A stretch of 64,000 nucleotides of DNA from Alphaproteobacteria bacterium (GTDB lineage Bacteria > Pseudomonadota > Alphaproteobacteria > Sphingomonadales > Sphingomonadaceae), in assembly GCA_019232625.1 (NCBI GenBank), contig JAFANP010000065.1, positions 1-64,000 of the forward strand, written 5' to 3'. Under the pieces are notes generated by a model that saw only the letters and a list, made by a program, of their open reading frames with translations, was not told the origin of the DNA and made no database searches. Every line of letters starts with the position of its first letter. The stretch's first letter is position 1. This document shows positions 28,890 to 38,223 of the stretch, one piece after another. Position numbers and translations under genes: made by a program.

Positions 28890-29774
28890 GCCCGCGCCCA
28901 TCGAGCGCATGAAGGTGCGGCATTGCGGCGTCCTTCGTCCGCTGCGCGCGCAGAAGAGCCGCATCGTCTTCGAGTAGCGCCTCGAATAGCGCTTCACCGG
29001 CCGGGGCCCGGCCGGCGCCGCGGCGCGCTGGCGCGGCGGCGAGGCGGCTCGAGCCGGCGGGCTGCGGGCCGGCTCGGCCGGCGCGGGCGCCACTTCGCGC
29101 ACCGGCCGGGGCGAAGGCATGGCTTCCGCCGGTCCGGGCCCAGGCGCCGGGGCGGACGGCATCGCTCCCGGCGTCGGTGCGGGTGGCGGCACAGGCGCCG
29201 GCGCGGCTGCGCTCGGCGGGCCGGGCGCCTCGACGGGGGCAGGGGCGAGCGAGCGCGATTCGTTCCAGCTCACCGCCCCTGCCGCCGCGACCAGGGCGGC
29301 GATGCCCAGGGCCGGAAGCGCGATCCGGAGCCGCTTGCCCGGTCGCGGGCCCGCGGCGCGCGTTTCCGCCGGCGCCGGCGCCGGTCCTTGCGGCGGGGAG
29401 CGCGGCACGAGGCGCGCCAGCCGCTCCACTATCCGTTGCCAGCCGAGGTGGTAGGGCTGGCCGCGCCAGCCCGAGAGCAGCACGACCCGCCCGACCTCTC
29501 CCGTGTCGGGCGCAATCCCGTCGGTGGAAACCTCGATCACGTTGGGAAGGCTGCGCAGCGCGGCCAGCCAGCCGTCCGTCACTGCTGCGCCCGCGAGCGT
29601 TCGCGACCACAGGAGCAGCGCCGCCCCGGCCCCGGCGCGGGCGAGGACGGCCGCGCCGTCCGCCGCCGCGACCTCCTCGAGTCGAAGCGGGTAGCCGGCG
29701 CCGCGCGCGGCCTCGGCAAGCTGGGCGGCGGCCGACTTCTTGTCGGCGGTGAAGAGCAGCGGCAGGTCGGCCAT
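28887..29774 (-). CDS. hypothetical membrane protein, N-terminal TIR-like region, Pro/Ala-rich linker
   Basis: ORF with start at MADLPLLFTADKKSAAAQLAEAARGAGYPLRLEEV; TM LRIALPALGIAALVAAAGAV; long Pro/Ala linker. Confidence 0.7.
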   Translation of the reverse strand: MADLPLLFTADKKSAAAQLAEAARGAGYPLRLEEVAAADGAAVLARAGAGAALLLWSRTLAGAAVTDGWLAALRSLPNVIEVSTDGIAPDTGEVGRVVLLSGWRGQPYHLGWQRIVERLARLVPRSPPQGPAPAPAETRAAGPRPGKRLRIALPALGIAALVAAAGAVSWNESRSLAPAPVEAPGPPSAAAPAPVPPPAPTPGAMPSAPAPGPGPAEAMPSPRPVREVAPAPAEPARSPPARAASPPRQRAAAPAGPRPVKRYSRRYSKTMRLFCARSGRRTPQCRTFMRSMGAG

Positions 29775-29827
29775 CGCGCCCCTAAACCGCGCCCGCGCCG
29801 TAAGGCTCCCTCGCCTCCCCTGGAGAT

Positions 29828-29900
29828 GGGGACAGTAACCATTTTCCGCCGGCCGCCGGCGCGCCGCATCCCGTCGGGCCGGAAAATAGTTACTGTCCCC
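29828..29900. repeat. GGGGACAGTAAC-type inverted repeat
   Basis: ggggacagtaaccattttcc ... ggaaaatagttactgtcccc, one mismatch between 20-nt arms. Confidence 0.9.
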
Positions 29901-29990
29901 ATTCGCCGCATTTTCGCCGCGAGGGGCGGCTCTCAATCCTTTCTCAAGCAGATCGTGCAAGGAAAGCAGCGTCTTGCGAAGGAGCGCCGC

Positions 29991-30776
29991 TTGTCCGTCT
30001 CATCTCTCCGCCCTTGCGCCGGCTGCCGTGACGGCGCCGCCCTGGACTTCGATTTCTCGATGGCGTTCCAGCCCATCCTCGACCTCGAGAGCGGGGCCCC
30101 TTTCGCCTATGAGGCGCTGGTCCGGGGCACTGCCGGAGAAGGCGCCGGCGAGGTGCTCGCCCGCGTCACGCCGGACAATCGCTACGCCTTCGACCAGCGC
30201 TGCCGGGTGAAGGCGATCGAGACCGCGGTGCGAGCCGGCATCCTCGACACGCCGGCGCGGCTGTCGATCAACTTCCTGCCCAACGCCGTCTATTCGCCCA
30301 AGGCGTGCATCCAGCTCACCTTGCGGACGGCGGCGGCGACCGGCTTTCCGACCGACCGCCTGATCTTCGAGTTCACCGAGCAGGAGGAGATGAGCGATCC
30401 GGGCCATGTCGCCGGGATCATCGCCACCTATCGCGAGATGGGGTTCGGCACCGCGCTCGACGATTTCGGCGCCGGGCATGCCGGGCTCGGCCTCCTCGCC
30501 CGCTTCCAGCCCGACATGCTGAAGCTCGACATGGAGCTCATCCGCGGCATCGATTCCAGCCTGCCGCGGCGGGTGATCGTGGAGGGCATCGTCCGGATGA
30601 GCCGCAGACTCGGCATCGCCCTCATCGCCGAGGGTATCGAGACGGAAGGCGAGCTCGCCGCCCTGCGCGCGCTCGGCATACGCTACGTCCAGGGCTATCT
30701 CATCGCCCGCCCCGCCTTCGAGGCTCTGCCGGCCATAACGCTTCCGGCGCCGCCCTTGCGGGCCATTGCAGGCTAG
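29991..30776 (+). CDS. EAL-domain protein (probable c-di-GMP phosphodiesterase), TTG start proposed
   Basis: MAFQPILDLESGAPFAYEALVRG, FEFTEQEEM, ALDDFGAGHAGLGLLARFQPDMLKLDMELIRGID, IAEGIETEGE; RBS-like aaggag upstream of TTG. Confidence 0.85.
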   Translation: MSVSSLRPCAGCRDGAALDFDFSMAFQPILDLESGAPFAYEALVRGTAGEGAGEVLARVTPDNRYAFDQRCRVKAIETAVRAGILDTPARLSINFLPNAVYSPKACIQLTLRTAAATGFPTDRLIFEFTEQEEMSDPGHVAGIIATYREMGFGTALDDFGAGHAGLGLLARFQPDMLKLDMELIRGIDSSLPRRVIVEGIVRMSRRLGIALIAEGIETEGELAALRALGIRYVQGYLIARPAFEALPAITLPAPPLRAIAG

Positions 30777-31768
30777 CCGACCTCCAGCACGATCTTGCCG
30801 ACATGGTCGCCGGACTCCATCCGGCGGTGGGCGTCGGCGGCGCGGGCGAGGGGGAACACGCTGTCGATGACCGGCCGGATCTCGCCGAGGCGGGGCCAGA
30901 CCTCGCGGCCGAGCGCGTTGGCGAGGCTGCTCTTGAACCCGACGTCCCGCGCCCTGAGGGTGGAGCCGGTCAGCGTCAGCCGCTTCGCCATGACCTGCCA
31001 GAGCGGCACCTGCGCCTTCGCGCCGCGCTGCATCGCGATCGAGACGTGGCGGCCTTCGTCGGCGAGGCAGGCGAGGTTGCGCGGGACGTAATCGCCGCCG
31101 ACCATGTCGAGCACCGCCGCCACTCCGGCGCCGCCCGTGATCCGCTTCACCTCCTCGACGAAGTCCGCGGCGCGATAGTCGATGGCGTGCGCCGCGCCGA
31201 TCTCGAGCGCCCGCCGGCACTTCTCCGGCGAGCCGGCGGTGACGATCACGGTGAGGCCGAACAATCGCCCCAAGAGGATCGCCGTCGTGCCGATGCCGCT
31301 CGTGCCGCCGTGGACCAGCACAATGTCCCCCGCTCTCGCGCCGCCGCGCTGGAAGAGGTTGGACCAGACCGTGAAGAAGGTTTCCGGAAGCGCCGCCGCC
31401 TCCACCAGCGAATAGCCCGGCGGGACCGGGAGGCAGATGTCGGCATGGGCGAGGGCATATTCGGCATAGCCACCGCCGGGCACGAGCGCGCAGACCGGCT
31501 CGCCGTACATTTCCCTTGCCGCGCCGGGCCCCGTGTCGACCACCATGCCGGCGACCTCGAGGCCGGGAATCGACGGCGCTCCGGGCGGCGGCGGGTAGAC
31601 GCCGAGCCGCTGCATGACGTCGGGCCGGTTGACGCCCGCGGCGGCCACCTTGATCAGCACCTCGTCGACGCCGGGGTCGGGCACCGGCCGGCGCACCGGC
31701 TCCAGGACCTCCGGTCCCCCCGGGCCGGCGGGGTCGATCGCGATCATCGTGTCCGGAATTGCGGCCAT
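30773..31768 (-). CDS. NAD(P)H-quinone oxidoreductase (MDR family)
   Basis: AAGVNRPDVMQRLGVYPPPPGAPSIPGLEVAGMV, VLVHGGTSGIGTTAILLGRLFG. Confidence 0.92.
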   Translation of the reverse strand: MAAIPDTMIAIDPAGPGGPEVLEPVRRPVPDPGVDEVLIKVAAAGVNRPDVMQRLGVYPPPPGAPSIPGLEVAGMVVDTGPGAAREMYGEPVCALVPGGGYAEYALAHADICLPVPPGYSLVEAAALPETFFTVWSNLFQRGGARAGDIVLVHGGTSGIGTTAILLGRLFGLTVIVTAGSPEKCRRALEIGAAHAIDYRAADFVEEVKRITGGAGVAAVLDMVGGDYVPRNLACLADEGRHVSIAMQRGAKAQVPLWQVMAKRLTLTGSTLRARDVGFKSSLANALGREVWPRLGEIRPVIDSVFPLARAADAHRRMESGDHVGKIVLEVG

Positions 31769-31818
31769 CCGTTCGACCTAGCTTGACAGGAGGGGGCGCG
31801 ACAGGGGATTCTCGGCCC

Positions 31819-32016
31819 ATGGACCTCGACGAGCTGTTCCCGGGGAAACCCGCCGATCCGCTGACCCAGCTGACCAGGCAGGATCTCGATCCGCTGTCCG
31901 TCGAGGAGCTTGAGGAGCGGATCCGCACCCTCGAGGGCGAGATCGAGCGGGTGCGCGCCAAGATCGGCGCCGCCGTCAGCCACCGCGCCTCGGCCGAGCA
32001 GCTCTTCAAAAAATGA
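31819..32016 (+). CDS. DUF1192-like small protein
   Basis: MDLDELFPGKPADPLTQLTRQDLDPLSVEELEERIRTLEGEIERVRAKI. Confidence 0.8.
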   Translation: MDLDELFPGKPADPLTQLTRQDLDPLSVEELEERIRTLEGEIERVRAKIGAAVSHRASAEQLFKK

Positions 32017-32134
32017 CCGCCCAAGGAACTGCAAGGGGCCGCCGAAGCGTTTTTCAAGTCCTTGATGGCGGCGCCAGACACCCGACATTAAGACAAAGTC
32101 CGTGATCTTCGCGGGCCGACAGGAGTGATTTGAA

Positions 32135-34483
32135 GTGCCGTCATTTGCCCGTGAACTCGAACAGACTCTGCACACGGCGCTCGCCGAAGCGAGCGGGCGC
32201 CGCCACGAATATGCCACGCTCGAGCATCTGCTTCTCGCGCTCACCGACGACGCGCATGCCTCGAAGGTGATGACCGCCTGCGGCGTCGACCTGCGCGAGC
32301 TCAAGGAAGCCGTGAAGGCCTATCTCGACAACGAGCTCGAGGCGCTGAAGGTCGACGCCCATACCGACCCTTCGCCGACCAGCGGCTTCCAGCGCGTCGT
32401 CCAGCGCGCCATCCTCCACGTCCAGTCTTCAGGGCGCGACGAGGTGACCGGCGCCAACGTCCTCGTCGCCCTCTTCTCCGAGCGCGAGAGCTACGCCGTC
32501 TACTTCCTCCAGCAGCAGGACATGAGCCGCCTCGACGCGGTCAGCTACATCAGCCACGGCGTCGGCAAGGGCGAGGCCGCGTCCGAGCCGCAGGAGGTGA
32601 AGGGCACCGAGGAAGCCAAGCCCGAGGAAGGCAAGAAGAAGAACGAGAGCGCCCTCAAGCAGTTCACCGTCAACCTGAACGAGAAGGCGAAGAACGGCCG
32701 GGTCGATCCGCTGATCGGCCGCGGGCCGGAGGTCGATCGCACCGTCCAGATCCTCTGCCGCCGCTCGAAGAACAACCCGCTCTATGTGGGCGATCCCGGC
32801 GTCGGCAAGACGGCGATCGCCGAAGGGCTCGCCCGCAAGATCATCGAGGGCGAGGTGCCCGACGTGCTCAAGGAAGCGGTGATCTACGCCCTCGACATGG
32901 GGGCGCTGCTCGCCGGCACGCGCTATCGCGGCGATTTCGAGGAGCGGCTGAAGGCGGTTGTGACCGAGCTCGAGAAGCTCCCCCACGCCATCCTCTTCAT
33001 CGACGAGATCCACACCGTGATCGGCGCCGGCGCCACGTCCGGCGGCGCCATGGACGCGTCCAACCTCCTCAAGCCGGCTCTGTCGGGCGGGACGATCCGC
33101 TGCATCGGCTCGACCACCTACAAGGAGTTCCGCAACCATTTCGAGAAGGACCGGGCGCTGCTCCGCCGTTTCCAGAAGATCGACGTCAACGAGCCGACGA
33201 TCGAGGACACGGTGAAGATCCTCGCCGGCCTGCGCTCCGCCTTCGAGGAGCATCACAGCGTCAAGTACACGCCCGACGCGATCAAGGCGGCGGTCGAGCT
33301 TTCGGCGCGCTACATCAACGACCGCAAGCTGCCCGACAAGGCGATCGACGTGATCGACGAGGTCGGCGCGATGCAGATGCTGGTGCCGCCGTCGAAGCGC
33401 AAGAAGACGATCACCACCAAGGAGATAGAGAGCGTCATCTCGACGATGGCGCGCATCCCGGCCAAGAGCGTCTCGAGCGACGACAAGAAGACGCTCGAGC
33501 ATCTCGAGCGCGACCTGAAGCGCGTCGTGTTCGGCCAGGACGATGCGATCCGCATCCTCTCCTCGGCGATCAAGCTGTCGCGGGCGGGCCTGCGCGATCC
33601 CGACAAGCCGATCGGCAACTATCTCTTCTCCGGGCCGACCGGCGTCGGCAAGACCGAGGTGGCGCGCCAGCTCGCCTCGATCATGGGCATTCCGCTTCAG
33701 CGCTTCGACATGTCGGAATATATGGAGCGTCACTCGGTCAGCCGGCTGATCGGCGCGCCCCCGGGCTATGTCGGCTACGACCAGGGCGGCCTCCTCACCG
33801 ACGCGATCGACCAGCATCCCCATTCGGTGCTGCTGCTCGACGAGATCGAGAAGGCCCATCCGGACCTGTTCAACATCCTCCTCCAGGTGATGGACAACGG
33901 CAAGCTCACCGACCACCACGGCAAGACGGTCGACTTCAGGAACGTCATCCTGATCATGACCACCAATGCCGGCGCGTCCGACATGGCGCGCGAGGGGGTC
34001 GGCTTCGGCGCCCAGACCCGCGAGGGCGAGGACGAGGAAGCGATCAAGCGGATGTTCACTCCGGAATTCCGCAACCGGCTGGATGCGATCGTGCCCTTCG
34101 CCTACCTGCCGACCGAGGTGGTCGCCCGGGTGGTCGACAAGTTCATCCTCCAGCTCGAGCTGCAGCTCGCCGACCGCAACGTCCATATCGACCTGGACGA
34201 AGAGGCGCGCAAATGGCTCACCGCCCGCGGCTACGACAAGCTCTACGGCGCCCGTCCGATGGGGCGGCTGGTCCAGGAGAAGATCAAGCAGCCGCTCGCG
34301 GAGGAGCTGCTCTTCGGCAAGCTCGTCCACGGCGGCGAGGTCAAGGTCACGATGAAGGAGAATGCGCCTTCGTTCGAGATCGTCCCCGCCCCGCCCAAGG
34401 CGTCGAAGCGCAAGGCCCGGAAGGCCGAGCCCGAAGGCGAGAAAGGCGGCGCCGAGGAAGGCCAGCCCGAGGCCCGCGCCTAG
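32135..34483 (+). CDS. clpA: ATP-dependent Clp protease ATP-binding subunit ClpA
   Basis: two AAA+ modules (GDPGVGKTAIAEGLA; FSGPTGVGKTEVARQLA), N-domain MPSFARELEQTLHTALAEA. Confidence 0.96.
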   Translation: MPSFARELEQTLHTALAEASGRRHEYATLEHLLLALTDDAHASKVMTACGVDLRELKEAVKAYLDNELEALKVDAHTDPSPTSGFQRVVQRAILHVQSSGRDEVTGANVLVALFSERESYAVYFLQQQDMSRLDAVSYISHGVGKGEAASEPQEVKGTEEAKPEEGKKKNESALKQFTVNLNEKAKNGRVDPLIGRGPEVDRTVQILCRRSKNNPLYVGDPGVGKTAIAEGLARKIIEGEVPDVLKEAVIYALDMGALLAGTRYRGDFEERLKAVVTELEKLPHAILFIDEIHTVIGAGATSGGAMDASNLLKPALSGGTIRCIGSTTYKEFRNHFEKDRALLRRFQKIDVNEPTIEDTVKILAGLRSAFEEHHSVKYTPDAIKAAVELSARYINDRKLPDKAIDVIDEVGAMQMLVPPSKRKKTITTKEIESVISTMARIPAKSVSSDDKKTLEHLERDLKRVVFGQDDAIRILSSAIKLSRAGLRDPDKPIGNYLFSGPTGVGKTEVARQLASIMGIPLQRFDMSEYMERHSVSRLIGAPPGYVGYDQGGLLTDAIDQHPHSVLLLDEIEKAHPDLFNILLQVMDNGKLTDHHGKTVDFRNVILIMTTNAGASDMAREGVGFGAQTREGEDEEAIKRMFTPEFRNRLDAIVPFAYLPTEVVARVVDKFILQLELQLADRNVHIDLDEEARKWLTARGYDKLYGARPMGRLVQEKIKQPLAEELLFGKLVHGGEVKVTMKENAPSFEIVPAPPKASKRKARKAEPEGEKGGAEEGQPEARA

Positions 34484-34495
34484 CCGCCGGAAATC

Positions 34496-34727
34496 GGGAC
34501 AGTAACTATTTGTCCGGTCCCCCGGGAATGGGGACAGTAACTATTTGTCCGCTCCTGCGGGGATGGGGACAGTAACTATTTGTCCGCTCTCCCGGGGTGG
34601 GGACAGTAACTATTTGTCCGCTCCGCGCCCTCGCGCTTCCGGTGCGCCTCGGTGCTGGAGCGGACAAATAGTTACTGTCCCCATTCGCGGAGTCGGGGCG
34701 CGTAGCGGACAAATAGTTACTGTCCCC
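34496..34727. repeat. cluster of GGGGACAGTAACTATTTGTCCG elements: 4 direct copies (~35-nt period) and 2 inverted copies
   Basis: direct 34496-34516 (GGGG truncated to GGG), 34530-34551, 34565-34586, 34599-34620; inverted 34661-34682, 34706-34727. Confidence 0.95.
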
Positions 34728-34746
34728 ATCGCTAAAGTCCCCATCG

Positions 34747-35667
34747 CTAGCAGCCGCCCTGCATCCAGCATGGGTCCCAGCTCGGCTCGGGGCCGAAGCG
34801 GGCGGCGAGGAAATCGACCAGCGCCCGCACCCGGGCGGTGGTGGCGCGGCTCGGCATCACGGCGTGGAGCGCGCCCTCGTCCAGCGGATAGTCGCGCAGA
34901 AGCGGCTCCAGCTCGCCCGATTCGAAGCCCGGCGCGGCGATGAAGCTCGGCAGCACGCAGATGCCGAGGCCGGCGACGGCGGCGGCGCGCAGCATCTCGC
35001 CATTGTCGGCGCGCAAGCGCGGACGCCCGCGCACATGCTCCCATCCCTTGCCGACCCGGAAGCGCCACGTCTCGTTGGCGTAGAGGAGGATGTCGTGCGC
35101 GGCGAGGTCGCGCGGATGCTCCGGCCGCCCCCGCCGCGCGAGGTAGTCGGGGCTCGCCACCGGCACCTTGCGCACCGGCGCGATGCGGCGGGCGATGAGC
35201 GATGAATCCTTGAGCTGGCCGATCCTCACCGCAAGATCGTAGCCGCCCGCGATCAAGTCGACGGGGCGGTCGTCGAAGGAGATGTCGAGCTCCACCTTCG
35301 GATGCTCGGCGGCGAACTCGGCGAGCGCGGGCGCGAGGTGCTGGACGCCGAAGGAGAGCGGCGCGGACAGGCGGACCGGCCCGGCGATCTGGGTCACCGC
35401 CTCGGCCACCACCTCCTCCGCCGCCTCGAGCTCGGCGAGGATGTTGGACGCCCGCTCGAAATAGGCCTGGCCGACGTCGGTCGGCTGCGCCCCCTGCGCG
35501 CTTCGGGTGAGCAGCCGAGCGCCCAATTGCTCCTCCAGCCGGGCGACGCGCCGGCTGACGATCGACTTGGCCTGGCCCATCCGCTCGGCGGCGCGGGAGA
35601 AGGCGCCGGTCTCCACCACCCGGACGAAGGCGAGGACATCGAGGAGGTCGACTGAGGAGCGTTCCAT
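34747..35667 (-). CDS. LysR family transcriptional regulator
   Basis: DLLDVLAFVRVVETGAFSRAAERMGQAKSIVSRRVARLEEQLGARLLTRS. Confidence 0.94.
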   Translation of the reverse strand: MERSSVDLLDVLAFVRVVETGAFSRAAERMGQAKSIVSRRVARLEEQLGARLLTRSAQGAQPTDVGQAYFERASNILAELEAAEEVVAEAVTQIAGPVRLSAPLSFGVQHLAPALAEFAAEHPKVELDISFDDRPVDLIAGGYDLAVRIGQLKDSSLIARRIAPVRKVPVASPDYLARRGRPEHPRDLAAHDILLYANETWRFRVGKGWEHVRGRPRLRADNGEMLRAAAVAGLGICVLPSFIAAPGFESGELEPLLRDYPLDEGALHAVMPSRATTARVRALVDFLAARFGPEPSWDPCWMQGGC

Positions 35668-35750
35668 GATCGGCAACACCGGATTGCGCCGCATGCGGCT
35701 ATCGGGAACGCACCTACGCCCCTATCTCGGCTTCGACAAGGGAGCCAGAC

Positions 35751-36368
35751 ATGACCAACGTACTCATCATCGACAGCGCGGCCACCGGCGAGGCGTCGGT
35801 CTCGCGCAAGCTCACCCGCGAGGCGGCCGAGCGGCTCCAGCGCCGCGACCCCTCCGTCCGCATCGTCCTTCGCGACATCGGCGCGGCACCGGTCCCGCAT
35901 CTCAACGAGCGCACCGTCCCAGCCATCCGGGCCGGCGTCGTCGAGAGCGAGGAGGCGGGGCAGGCGCTGGCGCTTTCGGACGAGCTGGTCGCCGAGCTGC
36001 GGGAGGCCGACCTCATCATCCTGGGCGCGCCGATGTACAATTTCGGCATGCCCTCGACGCTCAAGGCCTGGTTCGACCATGTGCTGCGCGCCCGGGTCAC
36101 CTTCCGCTACACCGAGGCTGGACCCGAGGGGCTGCTGAAGGGCAAGAAGGCGATCGTCGTCGAAACCCGCGCCGGCCTCTACAGCGAGGGCCCGGGCGCG
36201 GCGATGGACAGCCAGGAGCCGCATATCCGCACCCTGCTCGGCTTCATGGGCATAGACGACGTCGCCTTCGTCCGCGCCGAGAAGCTCGCCTTCGGGCCCG
36301 AGGTCGCCGAGGCGGCCGTGGCCGCGGCCGCGGAGACGATCGACGAGGAATTGCCGCTGGCGGCCTAG
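35751..36368 (+). CDS. azoR: FMN-dependent NADH-azoreductase
   Basis: MTNVLIIDSAATGEASVSRKLTREAAERL, ILGAPMYNFGMPSTLKAWFDHVLRARVTFRYTE. Confidence 0.93.
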   Translation: MTNVLIIDSAATGEASVSRKLTREAAERLQRRDPSVRIVLRDIGAAPVPHLNERTVPAIRAGVVESEEAGQALALSDELVAELREADLIILGAPMYNFGMPSTLKAWFDHVLRARVTFRYTEAGPEGLLKGKKAIVVETRAGLYSEGPGAAMDSQEPHIRTLLGFMGIDDVAFVRAEKLAFGPEVAEAAVAAAAETIDEELPLAA

Positions 36369-36425
36369 ACCGTGATCGCTTCAGGCTGGATCGGCCTGAA
36401 GCGTGAACCATGGTCCAGACAGATG
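36366..36425. repeat. dispersed inverted repeat (copy B, reverse orientation to 28840 copy)
   Basis: tagaccgtgatcgcttcaggctggatcggcctgaagcgtgaaccatggtccagacagatg; reverse-complement match to 28830-28889. Confidence 0.85.
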
Positions 36426-36516
36426 CCGCCGCGCAGCCCGTCCGCCCGCCGGCCTTCGCCCCTCCTGGCCGCGGGCGGACGGGACCACCATATGGGATCG
36501 AAAGGGAGAGGTTGAG

Positions 36517-37122
36517 ATGAAGCTTTACTACGCCCCCGCCGCCTGCTCGCAGGCCCCGCACATCGTCGCCCGCGAGGCGCGGCTGCCGATCGACGTCGCC
36601 AAGGTCGAGTTCCCGAGCAAGCGAACCACCGACGGCGAGGATCTCTATGCGGTGAACCCGAAGGGCGCGGTGCCGGCGCTGAGGCTCGACGACGGCAGCG
36701 TTCTGACCGAGAATGCGGTCATCCTCCAGTATCTCGCCGACCAGGCGCCGGGCTCGGAACTCGCCCTCCCGGCCGGCGGCATCGCGCGCTACCGCCTCCT
36801 CGAATGGCTGAACTTCATCGCGACCGAGCTGCACAAGGGCTTCGGCCCGCTGTGGAGCCCGGAAACGCCCGACGCCTTCAAGGAAGCCACCCGCGAGGCG
36901 CTGGGCAAGAAGTTCGACTATCTTCAGGAGCGGATCGGCGAGGGCCCCTATATCCTCGGCGAGCGCTTCTCGATCCTCGACGCTTATGCCTTCGCGGTGC
37001 TCGGCTGGACCCGCATCCACGCCATCGACATCGCCCGCTGGCCGGGCCTCGCCGCCTATCTCGAGCGCGTCGCCGCCCGCCCCGCGGTGCAGGAGACTCT
37101 TCGCGCCGAGGGCCTGATCTGA
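36517..37122 (+). CDS. glutathione S-transferase
   Basis: MKLYYAPAACSQAPHIVAREARLPIDV...VPALRLDDGSVLTENAVILQYLAD. Confidence 0.93.
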   Translation: MKLYYAPAACSQAPHIVAREARLPIDVAKVEFPSKRTTDGEDLYAVNPKGAVPALRLDDGSVLTENAVILQYLADQAPGSELALPAGGIARYRLLEWLNFIATELHKGFGPLWSPETPDAFKEATREALGKKFDYLQERIGEGPYILGERFSILDAYAFAVLGWTRIHAIDIARWPGLAAYLERVAARPAVQETLRAEGLI

Positions 37123-37147
37123 CGCGCCGACGATTGGAGAGAGAGAC

Positions 37148-37846
37148 ATGATCGATATCCGCCCCTTCGCGTCGCTCGGCCATGCCGACCATGGCTGGCT
37201 GAACGCGCGGCACCATTTTTCCTTCGCGGACTATTACGAGCCCGGCCGCATGGGCTGGGGCGCCATCCGCGTGTGGAACGACGACGAGATCGCCGCCCGC
37301 TCCGGCTTCCCGCCCCATCCCCATTCGGACATGGAGATCATCACCTATGTCCGCCAGGGCGCGATCACCCACCAGGATTCGCTGGGCAATCAGGGCCGCA
37401 CCGGCGCCGGCGACGTCCAGGTGATGAGCGCCGGGACCGGCGTCCGCCACGCGGAATATAATCTGGAGGACGAGACGACGACGCTCTTCCAGATCTGGGT
37501 GCAGACGGACCGCCGCGGCGCGCCGCCGAGCTGGGGCGCGAGGCAATTCCCCAAGGGGGACCGCAACGGCGCCTTCGTCACCCTCGCCAGCGGCTTCGAC
37601 GGCGACGGCGACGCGTTGCGGATCAACGCCGCGGCGCGCGTGCTCGGCGCCACGCTCCCCAAGGGGGAAACGGCGGAGCTGACGCTCGACCCGTCGCGCC
37701 ACGCCTACCTCGTCCCCGTCGGCGGCGCGATCGAGGTGAACGGCAAGCGGGCCGAGCCGCGCGACGGCGTCGCCGTCACCGGCGAGGAGCGGCTGACGCT
37801 GCGCGCCCTGGACGACGTCGAGATCGTCCTCGTCGACGCCCGCTGA
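37148..37846 (+). CDS. pirin family protein
   Basis: HFSFADYYEPGRMGWGAIRVWNDDEIAARSGFPPHPHSDMEIITYV, QVMSAGTGVRHAEYN. Confidence 0.94.
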   Translation: MIDIRPFASLGHADHGWLNARHHFSFADYYEPGRMGWGAIRVWNDDEIAARSGFPPHPHSDMEIITYVRQGAITHQDSLGNQGRTGAGDVQVMSAGTGVRHAEYNLEDETTTLFQIWVQTDRRGAPPSWGARQFPKGDRNGAFVTLASGFDGDGDALRINAAARVLGATLPKGETAELTLDPSRHAYLVPVGGAIEVNGKRAEPRDGVAVTGEERLTLRALDDVEIVLVDAR

Positions 37847-37961
37847 ACCCAGGGGGAGCGCGCCAGGCCGTCGCCGGCGCGCTCCTCCCCCTATTCTATC
37901 CTTACGCGGCGCTAACGCTCTTTCTCCGGCACGATGCCGTGGATGCGGCGTTTGTCCCGCC

Positions 37962-38201
37962 ATGCCTCGCTATTATTTCCATCTTCACGGCCGCCAGAAC
38001 CGCCTCGAAGACGACGAAGGGGTGGTCCTCCCGGATTCCGAGGCCGCGTGGTACCAGGCGATCCGCAGCGGCCGCGAGGTGATCCGCGGCGAGCTCCAGC
38101 TCGGCCTGCGCTTCGAGGAGCAGGTGATCGAGATCGTCGACGAGGGAGGGGCCCCCGTCGAGCATATCCCGCTCGCCGAGATCGCCAGCTACGCGCTTTG
38201 A
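37962..38201 (+). CDS. DUF6894-like small protein
   Basis: MPRYYFHLHGRQNRLEDDEGVVLPDSEAAWYQAIRSGREVI. Confidence 0.75.
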   Translation: MPRYYFHLHGRQNRLEDDEGVVLPDSEAAWYQAIRSGREVIRGELQLGLRFEEQVIEIVDEGGAPVEHIPLAEIASYAL

Positions 38202-38223
38202 GGATTTCGCTCGGAGCCTAGGC

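Noticed and set aside
32429-34330. 633-aa minus-strand ORF
   Set aside because: Antisense to clpA; shadow ORF.
34496-34727. CRISPR array interpretation of the 22-nt direct repeats
   Set aside because: Spacers are only ~12-13 nt and similar to each other, inverted copies are present, and there are no cas genes; fits REP/BIME-like elements better.
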